Assembly: GCA_950097015.1 (NCBI GenBank)
Contig: CATNEN010000010.1
Location: 1,070,501-1,134,500 of the forward strand
Direction: 5' to 3'
Length of the DNA: 64,000 bases
Source: Macrostomum hystrix
Lineage: Eukaryota > Platyhelminthes > Macrostomidae
Positions 10,900 to 22,000 of this stretch are shown here, one piece after another. The number at the start of each line of letters is the position of its first letter. Positions within the stretch are counted from its first letter, which is position 1. A program made the position numbers and the translations under genes. Below the pieces are notes generated by a model, which was not told the DNA's origin, made no database searches, and saw only the letters and a program-made list of their open reading frames with translations.

Positions 10900-13800
10900 T
10901 TAAATGACGCGAAATATGAGCAGGCCAAGAAAGCTTCCGGCATTATCATCCCGAGCGCCTAACACTCTGAGTTCGCTTCCGGATGGCCCAGTCCTAGCTT
11001 TGAATTTGAACCCGGAGCACGACCTCCGATGTACTGACTGGCCCTGGCATTCCACCATCACGGCCCTGAGGCTCGGAGAGCCCAGCCTGAACTTAATTTC
11101 GCTGTTCGCTCGCAGCTCGCCGTCTCTTGGACATTTGAGCACTACTTGCTCCACCAGCGACCGGTTGAGGATTTCCGGAAACGGCCTCCTTTGCCGCAGC
11201 GGACTGCTGCAAACGATGAGGAAGTTTGCGAACTCCGCGATAGTATCGCTGCCAGACCCGACGTCCTTACAGAAAAGAATGAGCCTGTGGAATCCTCGTC
11301 GATGCATCCTCACCCTGACTTTCAGAGTCTGCTCAACCATCTCAAGGAGAGCAAAGCACTTCTGAGGTTCGCTGTCTTCGGCAGACTGCAACTGCGCGGA
11401 TGCACAGATAAGCTGCTGAGCTGGCAGCTTCAGTTTGATCTCGCCAACCCTCGCTTTAAAGTAGAAAGCTTGGCTTCGCAAGTCTTTTGAGAAGCCGCAC
11501 CGCTCAGGACTACGGATGATGCCATAGAAGCCATCGAAATCTGGAAATGGATCCAGCCTCGCATTCCTCGATGATCTTAACTCATAAGATGCCAGCAGGT
11601 CTAATGTCATTGCTGTAATATCTGTTGTGCCAAACACCTGCAGTGTCCAGGTTATTCCACAGCTCGGCGGTCTGGCGGTCACTGTGGCCTTATTAGTTGC
11701 GTGGTTTAGAACGGTGGCTATGTATTTTCCTGAACTGACCTTCTCCCCAGTCCTCGGGTTCACAAAAACAGCACGGAAATTTGTTAAAGGCAACCCAAGT
11801 CCTTTAAATTTTAGCACAGCCTCGTCACGCACGCCAATAAACCCGTCGGGGCTGAACCTCCAGTCCACTCGATGCTTCCAACAGTTTGCGATATCTGGAA
11901 ACGGCCTAGGAGCAGGTAGCGGTCGGCTGCAATCGATGAGGTAGTTAGCCAGTGCGGGAATCCTCTCCGCTCGGCTGTCCTCCTTGTTCGCGCAGAAAAG
12001 AGTCAATCGGTAGAAGCCCATTCGGTGCAGTCTCAAGCTAATTGTCAGTTCCTGCTCCTGCTGTTCGAGCAGGCAGAACTTGCTCCCATCAAGCTCTTCA
12101 TCCTCCGCGAATCGCAGACTCACTGAGGCGTTCAATGGCCCATGGGTTTTGAACTTAAGCTGCATCTCGCTGCCATCATACTTCAGCCGGAATCCAGGCC
12201 TGTTGCAAAATTTCTTGGTGAAGCCGCAACTTTGAGGATCTCTTTGTAGGCCGTAGAAGGCACCGAAGTTCGGGAATTTCTTCAATCTAGTTGTCCTCTT
12301 TGCAAGAATTTGGTAAGAGACCAAACCGCGAGACGCAAGAGTGCCATCAGTACTGCCGTAGATTCGAAGCTCCCAGAAGCTGCCCACAGCTGGTGGTCGG
12401 GCGGTAACGGTTGCTTCGTTTTTTCGGCGGTCTAGAACAGTCGCTACGTGGATTGCGCTGTCGACTTTTACCTGTGTATCAGGATTAAAAAAGCTGGCAG
12501 AGAAATTTGTCAGAGGATCTCCGCGTCCCTTGAACTTCATAGTTACTTCCGTGTCAACCTTAACCAAAGCGTTCTTGTGCGACACAAGCTTAACGTCGCA
12601 GTCAAAACAGCTCTCCTGCCTTCTGACGCGCCGGTGAAATGTTGCCAAGTCGATCGGTCTCGGGAGCATCTGCCACCTCTTGCTCTCCACCATGTTTGAG
12701 TTGACGTAGGGAAAATGGTCCTCGATGAAGACATTGGGATCGGGAAGGAAGTAGAAGTCAGTCTCTTGCTTGACAAACTGATTGTCAATTGCATGACCAG
12801 CGCCACAAGTACAGTCCATGAACTTCCAGGTGCCGTTGAGCTTCACTGCATTCCACGCGTGATTTGGGCACGGCTCCGCGGTCAGCGCTCTGACAGGGTT
12901 ATACCCCACACCTTTGCAGATGCCTGTGATTAGCTTGTGCTCGATCGCCATTAGGCTGTTGGAGTGAACAGGGTGATAGCAGGTTTGATTAATTAGTACA
13001 TAGGAAATGTTGAGAAGGAAGAGTTCGAATTGTTTTTTGCATATCATTTAAAGTAAACAATAACACGTTGAAATTAACAATAGCATGTTGTGACTATTCA
13101 AGTCAACACGATCTATTTAGTCCTGGAAGCATTCCGGACAACCAGAAAAGAAAAGAAAAGCTTGACTGCCTCAGCGCTGCTGCTGTTTGGCGAGAGGCAG
13201 TCGGCGCAGTGGTTGCTGTACAGGAGGCACCGAGGCGTTGATCGTCGGCTTGTGCACAGCCCCCTTGCAGAGACCGATTGATCCACTGAAGACTGCTGGG
13301 AACTCGCTCGCGATGTCGACGCTGCCGATTTTCATGCCGTCGTCTGGCGGCTGCAAGCTGACTCGAAACCCGAGCTTCTCCATCAGATCGCGGCCAACGA
13401 TGTTCTCGCCGGACTTTGTGATGTGGAAGTCGTGCTGCAGCTGCAGAGTGCCGTACCTGACGACGATCGCCGCGACACCAGCGAGGGCAATTTGCTTCCC
13501 GCCGTACGCTCGCAGCTGCACGGATGACGACCGTAGCGCAGGTTGCCTAGACTCCTGGCAGTGTCCTCGTTGAGCAAAGACACCTTGGCTCCGCAGTCGA
13601 CCATCAGGCTGACGATCTCCTGGCTCTGGCCCAGCTGGAGCTGAACCCGAATCTCGTCGCTGCCGTGCACCGCGTAAATAGTGATCGATTCCTCTGCACT
13701 GACTTGCAGGGCTTTGCTCCGACAGAACCGGCTGAAGTGGTTGGATTTGCCGCAGTTATTGCACTTCTTGCCGTGCGCCGGGCACTTAGCCTTAGCGTCA

Positions 13801-15892
13801 TGGCTCCTGCCGCATCGCTGACAGAGCCCTCTTGCTGCGGCTTCTTGTTGAATTGCGCGCTGCTTTGGACATGCTGCCTCGGCGCCTCTCGCACTGCCTG
13901 GACGGTTCCGGGCATGCTGGCCGCCGCCATTGCCTTGCTGCCAGCAGCCGCATTCTCGATAGTGCTCGCGATGACGATCGCTTGCTCCAGCGTTAGCCTG
14001 GCGGCGTCCTCCGTCAGTAGGCGTTCGCGGATCCGGGAACTGCTGGTTTTCTCGGCTAATTGGTCGCGAATCATTTCGTCTGCCATGCCTCCGTAGTTAC
14101 AGGTGGCTGCCAGCTCCCGCAGAGCTGCGACGAACGTGGCGGCGTTCTCTCCCGGCAGCTGCTGTCGCTCCCGGAATCTATGCCGCGCAAGCATCACGTT
14201 CAGCCTGTCGCCGAATACCGTCGTCAGCTGATTGCGAGTCTCCCAGTAGGATTGGCCATCGATGATTGCGTTTCGTGCTCTAGCGATACGCTGCCCTTCA
14301 AAGCCCAAGAGATGCAGAAGTATGTTCTGACACAACGTTGCCCGTCGCGCTGCCTCCTCTGTCGGAGCTTCCTCCCCCACTGGTTGTGGTGGGCGACTTG
14401 TGCAGCCTAGCAATGGAAGTCGAATCCATCGAGCCATCTATTCCAGGGGACCGTCGGAAATCCGCTGCATGGCAGAAACGGTGCCGGTGGGCTTACGTTT
14501 AGGTTGAGGGCCATCCTCGTCGCCAGTTGTTGTACTATTCAAGTCAACACGATCTATTTAGTCCTGGAAGCATTCCGGACAACCAGAAAAGAAAAGAAAA
14601 GCATTGACTGCCTCAGCGCAGCACGTGCTTTTATATTTGTCAAAACCGAAAAAACCCATCGATCGATAAGTTTCAAACACTCGGTTTAATATTAAATATA
14701 ACTCGCACTTACTGACGCGTTTACTAATAGTAGCACGCACGCAACGCAAAACCAATGCACCCAAAAATGGTGGCCCAGAAAAGGGCCGTTTTAGCAAGTC
14801 ACTACACAACATAAAGTATGACAGCAAACACGGCTACTTACTCGCACAGACGGCCTGCAAGAGCTGCGCATCCCGCAACGTAGCCGAACTCGGCGCCAAG
14901 TGTGGCCTCTGTTCCAGCTGGGAAAACCAATCTACTCTGATAGTTCCGCTCAATTCTGTAACTAAAAGTGTTCGTGATTGTCTGTAATATGTGAGACTGA
15001 GATTTTATATGGCCTAATGGCAAAATTAAATATTTCGATGTCTAGGTAGATACTGACGTTATGTTTGCGGTGACCCATTTGTAGATGGCACGAACTTTCT
15101 CCAAGTCGCTGCTGGCAGCCGAGGCCAGGTACTCAGCCAAAGACTTCAGCGATTGGATGGCAGCTGGTGGAGCCTGTGTGATGAAATGTATACTGATGAC
15201 ATTTTTAAGATGCTCACTAGCACTATATATTTTCTTGAAACTTCATATTTTAGCCAGGGTATTTTGAATCGATCAGCAATAGCTCTCAAAAACTATATGT
15301 AGTTTTCTCAAACATCTCATAAAGTAGCATCCCTATAAGACTGCAGAAAGATTAAAAAACTTTGTCAAGTCTTAAATTCACACACCCTTAGGGCGTGATC
15401 GTCAATCCGTTTTAGAGCTGACCAGTCTCGCTTTCGAGCCGCTCGGTGCTTGCTGGCGACGTTCTGAAACTCCGAGGGGCGTGTTTTTTAGAACAAGAGT
15501 GTATTTAAAATTTTCCTATTTCTAGTTATTAAGTCTGGAGCACTTACTCGGCAAATTCCACAGCCTTGGCAAACTCCACAGTCTCGGCAAACTCCACAGT
15601 CTCGGCAAACTCCACAGTCTCGGCAAACTCCACAGTCTCGGCAAACTCCACAGACTCGGCAAACTCCACAGTCTCGGCAAATTCCACAGCCTTGGCAAAC
15701 TCCACAGTCTCGGCAAACTCCACAGTCTCGGCAAACTCCACAGTCTCGGCAAATTCCACAGCCTTGGCAAACTCCACAGTCTCGGCAAACTCCACAGACT
15801 CGACAAGCTCCACAGTCTCGGCAAAGTCCACAGTCTCGGCAATGTCCACAGTCTCGGCAAAGTCCACAGTCTCGGCTCGCTCCACAGCCCAT
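10900..15892 (-). CDS. KY/hillarin-type protein 2, triad-deficient, Cys-rich N-terminus
   Basis: Five exons, 15892-15548, 15463-15386, 15173-15058, 14961-14842 and 12955-10900, join in phase to 904 aa. Exons 3 and 4 are 116 and 120 nt, as in the two other KY genes here. Exon 1 encodes MGCGAS (myristoylation motif) followed by about 18 hexapeptides of the CRDCGV type. Exon 2 gives DWSALKRIDDHALR, the helix before the core. At the catalytic Cys site the protein reads FGYVAGCAAL, so Val208 replaces Cys; His252 (PNHAWN) and Asp267 (MDCTCG) remain, with the usual Trp after Asp changed to Cys. It is probably not an active enzyme of this type. The last exon holds two sets of KY C-terminal repeats, both with EATVTARPP- or KATVTARPP-like strands. 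An LTR retroelement sits in intron 4. Exons 1-2 rest on splice-site and phase logic. Confidence 0.8.
13085..14811 (-). mobile_element. Ty3/gypsy-type LTR retrotransposon, internally deleted
   Basis: Minus-oriented element in KY2 intron 4. The 5' LTR is 14811-14529 with TGTTGT...ACAACA ends; a truncated 3' LTR piece matches it at 13085-13180. After the 5' LTR comes TGGCGACGAGGATGG, a primer-binding-site-like stretch. A gag region follows (14437 down to about 13860), then a CCHC knuckle (CNNCGKSNHFSRFC) in a shifted frame. A retropepsin-like site (MVDCGAKVSLLNE) and the first part of reverse transcriptase (FPAVFSGSIGLCKG) follow. The rest of pol and most of the 3' LTR are missing, so it cannot move by itself. 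No clear target-site duplication was seen. Confidence 0.85.
15548..15886. repeat. 18-bp minisatellite, predicted coding (KY2 exon 1)
   Basis: About 18 tandem units of the type ctcggcaaactccacagt. Because 18 is a multiple of three, several frames stay open on both strands. The minus frame giving CRDCGV repeats is favoured: it starts with MGCGAS and ends at a good donor (CGA/gtaagt) in the phase required by the next exon. Confidence 0.9.
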
Positions 15893-17388
15893 TGTCTCGG
15901 ATATTTAGTCGTGACTTTCAATTTAAGCGATTATGACTTTCTCTGTTAAGTATTTCTGCTTTCAAGTTGAAAAGCGAGCCTTATCTGCACTAATGGTGCC
16001 AGCCAAAAAGGGTTATCTCAATTTCATGCCACTCGTCCATGCATGCGAGAGCCAAAAACAGTCCGAACCAACCACCGGTTGAGACAAAGCTTGTAATTTG
16101 GGCACATTTTAGTTTATGTCCATAACTATTAATGTGTTTAAAGTGAAAGGCTGCCCAAAGGAAGAGAACATGGATCAGACAACAATCAGTTTTTACTGCT
16201 TGGCATAAAAACAAGTCCGGGGCTAGTCCCCAAGTTGCCTTACTGATCTGATAAATAAAATAAACACTTTGCTATTCGACTACAAGTCATCACCGTTTTT
16301 TCTCACCTATAGTTGCTAAGTGCAAGATAATTTCGATATCTCGAAGAGTAGTGCTTAGTAACCAGTCAAAGACAGCCAAGACGCCCCTCATTCGATCGGC
16401 GTGCAGGTTGCATTCGAAAACCGCCCACCATTTGCATCTAAAGCGTTCACCAGCATTATCACAAGCCACAGGATCAGCCACAAGCCACACATCAGACCAG
16501 GCCCACCGTAAGGCCGATGGCATTCCAGAGAAAATACTCGAAAACCAATCCCTAAGCAAGCTGCTCCGCATCTCTGAAACCGATTGGTGAGCTGCGCTGC
16601 GAGAGTGGCTCGCCGTGTACCACAGGACGCCGGCACGGGAATCCTCGCCGATCTGATGTTTGTAACGCCGTTCGCAGACAGCATTGGGGGTGCTGACCGG
16701 CGGGCAGCGATTTCAAGCGTGACTGTGACTATACTCTCTGACTAATGAAAAAACTGACTCGCTGACAGACATAATTTTCTGAAAAATGCTATTCATCTCA
16801 TAAATAACTTATTTCGTCACTACCCTTCCTTACCTACGAGCGTAATGTATCATAACGTTTTTTCATTGTTGCTTTATTTCTTTCAATGCCGCTAAGCAGT
16901 CACCGTACATTTAGTTTCGATCGAGCCTGTTGAATTTGAAAAATAGCTTCCTTTCTTTAACATCCCATTTTATACTGGGATGTAAATCAAACGTGGTTGA
17001 GCTGTTGTTTTCTAACTCGCAGAACTATGCTTAGATAGAAACATCCCATTTTATACTGGGATGTAAATCAAACGTGGTTGAGCTGTTGTTTTCTAACTCG
17101 CAGAACTATGCTTAGATAGAAACATCTCATTTTTAGCATCGTGGATCCAAAATGTAACAGTGTAGGAAAGAAAAACTGCCATAAAGTGGGAATTTAAGCA
17201 CTTAATCGTCGTTTGAAGTGGTTTTCGCAGATGCAATCACAGACTTCGATTGCTTCTGTGGCAGAGGTGAGTGTGGGGGATCCATCCTTAATTAGGAAAG
17301 CATCCCTACCTGAACTAGAGAATGCAAACTTAGGGTCCTATTGAAAATTTGCCTCTAACTTTTAATAACTTTTAATATACTTTTAATA
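15893..17388. other. KY2 upstream region with an 81-bp tandem duplication
   Basis: No convincing gene. Two 81-bp copies lie at 16961-17041 and 17042-17122, with the start of a third after them. Each begins with a small hairpin, catccca-ttttatac-tgggatg. The part next to 15892 should contain the KY2 promoter, but no element could be named. A stretch at 16309-16577 (-) has exon-like borders but no recognisable product. Confidence 0.5.
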
Positions 17389-18100
17389 TGTTGTGTCTTG
17401 GCCTAATGGCCGACGGAGGGAGATGGGGTTGGGTCCACCTGCCCGAGACACCCAGGTCCCAGACCGACCCTGCCTACGCCTAACAGACCTGATTGATTCA
17501 GCGAGAGTTCACTGAGCCAACCGCCCTGAGACTAGCGAGAGTTCACTCGTCTCAGGTCCCTAACGGAGCGAGAGTTCACTCAGTACGCCCCACCGGCCCG
17601 ACGCGGTACTCCCCGGAATGAGGAAGACACGAGCTCACCTTGAACTTCTCCACGCAAGCTGATCGGCTCTACTCGTTTATTGCCGGCACTTGAATAACAA
17701 CTATGATTGGTAGATAGGCAATGCACAGACTTGCAGAAAGGCAGGTAGGAAGTCGAAGCGGACGGGGTTACAGATAGGGCGGGGCGACTACTTATATAAC
17801 TTACTGTACAGGGGCAGAGAAGAGGGAGAGAGAAAAATGAGACACAAAGCCTGGGTCACTGGCGACTTATCCGGCCGCCAGCCAATGCGAGTGGCCCAGG
17901 TGGGGGGAGGGGTAGAGAGAGGCGCGGCTAGCGCAACGCTGGGGCACGGGCAGGTGGGCGCTGAGAAGAAAAAAGGGGGGCTAGGCCGGGGTTGAGGCGT
18001 AAGCCTCTTACAAACCCTGACCTAGGCTGGCACGGGTGTAGGAAGGGGTGGGGCAGACAAACAACGCAGAGGGCAAAAAGTGCATTTGCACGGCACAACA
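17389..18100. mobile_element. Possible solo LTR (712 bp)
   Basis: The segment is bounded by perfect 7-bp inverted ends, TGTTGTG and CACAACA, as in LTRs of the TG...CA class. It is richer in GC than its flanks and includes a TATA-like acttatataactt near 17791. No internal retroviral coding region or second copy is present in the window, and no target-site duplication was found. Orientation unknown. Confidence 0.4.
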
Positions 18101-18247
18101 CTTCATCTGAAAGCTTTGGGCTTTCAGATCATGAAGTACATGACATTGAACAACGCTGAGCAAGGGTTTTAATGAAAATCGTTAAACTATGTCTATGGGA
18201 ATTCCCTAAGGGAATCCCCTTTGGATTCTTGTATTTCAAACGTTAAG

Positions 18248-18389
18248 TGTGTATTTTCGTTGAGCAACGCTGGGATTCCCGCCATTAAATGCCGCGGGGT
18301 TTTAATGGACGACATTAAAACCCCGGTGGAATGTCTATGGTGCAAACAGAACAGCTGGGAATCGCAGCGTTGCTCAATGAAAATACATA
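18248..18389. repeat. Nested foldback element
   Basis: Inverted arms of 33 bp, 18248-18280 and 18357-18389, match at 30 of 33 positions. Inside lies a perfect 12-bp hairpin, 18296-18307 with 18313-18324 (ggggttttaatg), with a 5-nt loop. Related words (aacgctgagcaagggttttaatg) occur just upstream near 18150. It resembles a foldback MITE. Confidence 0.6.
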
Positions 18390-18425
18390 CAGGCTATTTC
18401 GGGCGCTGCGCGTCCTCGGTCACAG

Positions 18426-18491
18426 CCACAGATACTATAATAACTTTAGTACTTGAATAATAACTATAATAAGTTATTATAGTATCTGTGG
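18426..18491. mobile_element. Palindromic MITE, copy 1
   Basis: Perfect 21-bp terminal inverted repeats, 18426-18446 and 18471-18491 (ccacagatactataataact plus t), flank a 24-bp AT-rich centre. The same termini are found at 21762-21815. Confidence 0.6.
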
Positions 18492-18720
18492 TCACAGCCA
18501 TTGAAAACCTCAATAGCCGGTATATATTCTCTTACAGTAAAAACAGTACGAGTAAGCTTGAAACCAGTTACAAAGTATCGTGGTATTCCAGAAGAGTCAA
18601 ATTTAGCCAATTCATCCTCATGTTTTACTAGCGCAATTGCCATCCAGTGCACTATTTTCTGTGATCCAGTGAATTCCTTCCATCCAAAAATTTACTGAAA
18701 CACATCTCATTGATTGCCTA

Positions 18721-19062
18721 CACTATCTTATTGGTTGGAACAACATTTTAAACAGTAAATCGAAGTATAAAAACAAGAGGAGCAGCAACATCGCAGAAAA
18801 CGATAGTCAAAATTGCTTCTTAATTACTCGATAGACAGGAGGAAGAGAGTTTCTCACAAGAGGAATTTAACGCACGTGGGAGGGCGACCTTCTGCACCGC
18901 AGTCAGTTCATATAAAAGCGGGTCAGTTCAGTGTTTCGCAGATTAAAAATAAATAAATAAAATCTGTAATAAAAATGGAAACCTGTTTCCGATCCAACAA
19001 GCAGCATAATAAAAGTTTGGTTTGCGCAATTTACTTGGAGCGTAGCGGAAAGCTAGCTTGAA
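18721..19062. other. KY3 downstream region with LTR-like promoter words
   Basis: Downstream of the KY3 stop. A TATAAAA-like box near 18912 and several AATAAA words near 18949-18980 on the plus strand look like the promoter/polyadenylation part of an LTR, but no boundaries could be set. Confidence 0.2.
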
Positions 19063-22000
19063 TCAAACAACGCAGTACTTGAACAACGCAGAGTATGACG
19101 TGGCGGCTTCATTAGCGGTGCCATACACGACGAGGTCGCTGCCAGCTGGGCCCGTCTGGACGACGAAGTCGAAGCCGGCTTCAGTCTTGCTGAAACTACG
19201 ATTTTGCACCAAAAGTTTCAGCAGGGTCGGTGAGTTCAGCCTGAACTGTACTTCAGAGTTTGCAGGCAGTCTGCCTTCACGCGGACACTCCAGAGTGACT
19301 TTCGCTTCAGACAACCCACCGTAAGTCTCTGGGAACGGCACTGGCTGCTTCATCGGGTTGACGCACTCGATTAGGAATCTCGCAAAAAGCGGCAGTTTTT
19401 TACTTTTTGAATTCCTCTCCTTGCAGAATAGCTGTAACTCATAGAACGCTATCTGACCCATTCGGAGACTGACCTTTAAACAGTCTTCTTCGGTTTCTAC
19501 GAAGCTGAATGCATCCGATCCCGAACCTTTCTCTCCAATCCTGATTGAAGCTTTTGAGGTGACTGGACTGGAAGTTGGAAACACAAGCTCACACTGTCCG
19601 TCGGCATTTCTGATGAAGAACCTCCGTCCTGCTTGGAACTGCTTTGTGAAGCCGAATCGCTCAGGGTTTGCATGAATACCATAATGCCCTCTTTCATCAG
19701 GGAACATGCTGGAGTCATTCAATGGCTTCGTGCATTCGATCAGGAAGCTCGCAATATGGCAATGATTTGAGTCGGTTGACTCAGCCTCCTTTACGAACAG
19801 ATCAAGTTTGTAGAAGCCAGCGCGCTTCATTCTCAAGTTTATCAGCAGAAACTTCTCAGTGATTTCAACAGCACACGCTCGACTGTCATGCTTCGAATCC
19901 GCCGCGTGTTCTAGACTCGCTAAAGCTGTCAATGCTTTTACTATTGGGATTTTGATCTCTTGCTCGCCATTTTCCTGACGAAGAAAAAATCCTTGCCTAT
20001 CTAAAAAGGATTTTGTGTCAATACAGCAAAGCTCAGCACTAAAACAGAATCCGTAGAAGCCCCTGAAGTCAGGGAACATACTGGAGTCATTCAATGGCTT
20101 CGTGCATTCGATCAGGAAGCTCGCAATATAGCAATGATTTGAGTCGGCTGACTCAGCGTCCTTTTTGAACAAATTAAGTTTGTAGAAGCCAGCGCGCTTC
20201 ATTCTCAACTTGATCAGCAGAGATCTGTCAGTGATCTCAAGAGCACAGGCGCGATTGTCTTCAGTTGAATCGCCGGCATACAACAGTCTCGCTAGAGCTT
20301 CCAACGGCCTTGAAATAGGAAACCTCATTTCATGGACTCCACAGTTGGTCTTGATCCAGAATGGCTGATTCGAGAAAAAATCCGAACTCAAGCCCAATTT
20401 TGAGGCACTGCCTTGCATGCCATAGTAGCCATTGGAACATGGAAACGGAAAGGAGCTCGTAGCTTCGCTTCCCCGAAGAAAGTACGAAACGATTTCTTCA
20501 GATGGTCCTCCGCGATCTAATGTCGTTCCGAAAACTCTAAGCTCCCAATTGACGCCACTGCTTGGCGGTCTGGCAGTGACAGTGGCCTCGTTGGTGCGGT
20601 GGTCCAGGACTGTGGCTATGTGCCCACGATTGCTCTGACTCTCGTCTGTTTCGGGATTCACAAATTTTGCGCTAAATATTGTTAGTTGCTTCCCAGTTCC
20701 TTTGAATTTCAGTGTCACCTCGCCATCCACATCAATGAGAGAGTGTTGGTGGGACACGAGCTCCACCTGGTGTTCGATGCAGGCTTCACTACGCTTGACC
20801 CGACTGTGGAAAGTGTTCAGGTCGATCGGAGTCTCCAGCAGCTGCCACTTCATGCTCTCCTTCATGTCGCCATTCATGTAAGGAAAGTGTGTGTCAATGA
20901 AGACTTCAGGCTCGGTGAGAAAGTGGAAGTCTGTCTCCTTTCTTTCAAACACTTTGTCCTTAGTAACGTGGCCTGCGCCCCACGTGCTCTCAATGAATCG
21001 CCATTCACCGTTGAGTTTCACGGCATTCCACGCGTGGCTCGTGTCCATGTCGGTTGTAAGCGGCTTTTTCGGGTCATAGCCGTAGCCCTTTGAATAGCCG
21101 CTTATCTTTACACACTCAATATTGAGAAGTCTGAAATGATTGATTAAAATGTTTTGTGAAGATTTTATCTTTATCTCTTTATGTCCAGCAGATTTCCTCC
21201 AAATTTATGCTGATTTCAACAAAAAATAAGAATCTGACAAAGTTCAGTCCTATTAGTGCCTTTCGCCATTTAATTTTTTTAAACTTGAAATACTCTAGTA
21301 TAATTGTAAAAGCCTGTGTCATGTGTCAAGTACGTATCCACACTGATTTTAAGTTTCACAGCAGTACTCAAGCTGATGAAGCGAATTAAAACTCACTGAT
21401 ACAGGCTGAGGCCAATGGAGGCGTAACCCTCGCACACGGACAGTCCGTTCCGAAGAACTGCCTCTGCGTTGTTTGGTGATTTCTCTCTTCTTCCAAAATA
21501 GCCATCAGTGTCGTAGCTAAAAGATAGGAAAGAATTGTATAGGAAACTTGGGAAAAATCTGTACTTTGTAAGTTTTAAATAGCTATATATCGGCTATGTG
21601 ATCACCTGATGTTGCCAGTGATCCACTTGTAGACCGCGCGAATCCTCTCCAAGTCAGAGGTGGCAGCAGAGCCCAGATAGGCTGCCAGGGTCTGCAGCGA
21701 CCGCCTAGCTTCCGGCGGAGTCTGCGGGTGTTTTCATGATGAATGACTTGGTCATGCTCAAAGATACTATAATAACTTTGTTATTAGTTATTAGTTATTA
21801 GTTATTATAGTATCTGTGGTCATGCTTTTATTTTGCATATTTTTTACTATCATGGCAGCACGGACTTCTTATATTATTTTTAATATTAGTTTTATTTTTA
21901 TTGAAATGCGCACGCCGATTGGGTGCTGGTTTTTTTGTTTCTTATTTTGTTTATTTATTGTTTATTAGTTTTTTTGTTTATATAAACGATTACTATCATG

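Noticed and set aside
16309-16577. Possible coding exon on minus with acceptor-like and donor-like ends.
   Set aside because: The peptide has no recognisable family and no neighbouring exon in phase; composition alone is not enough.
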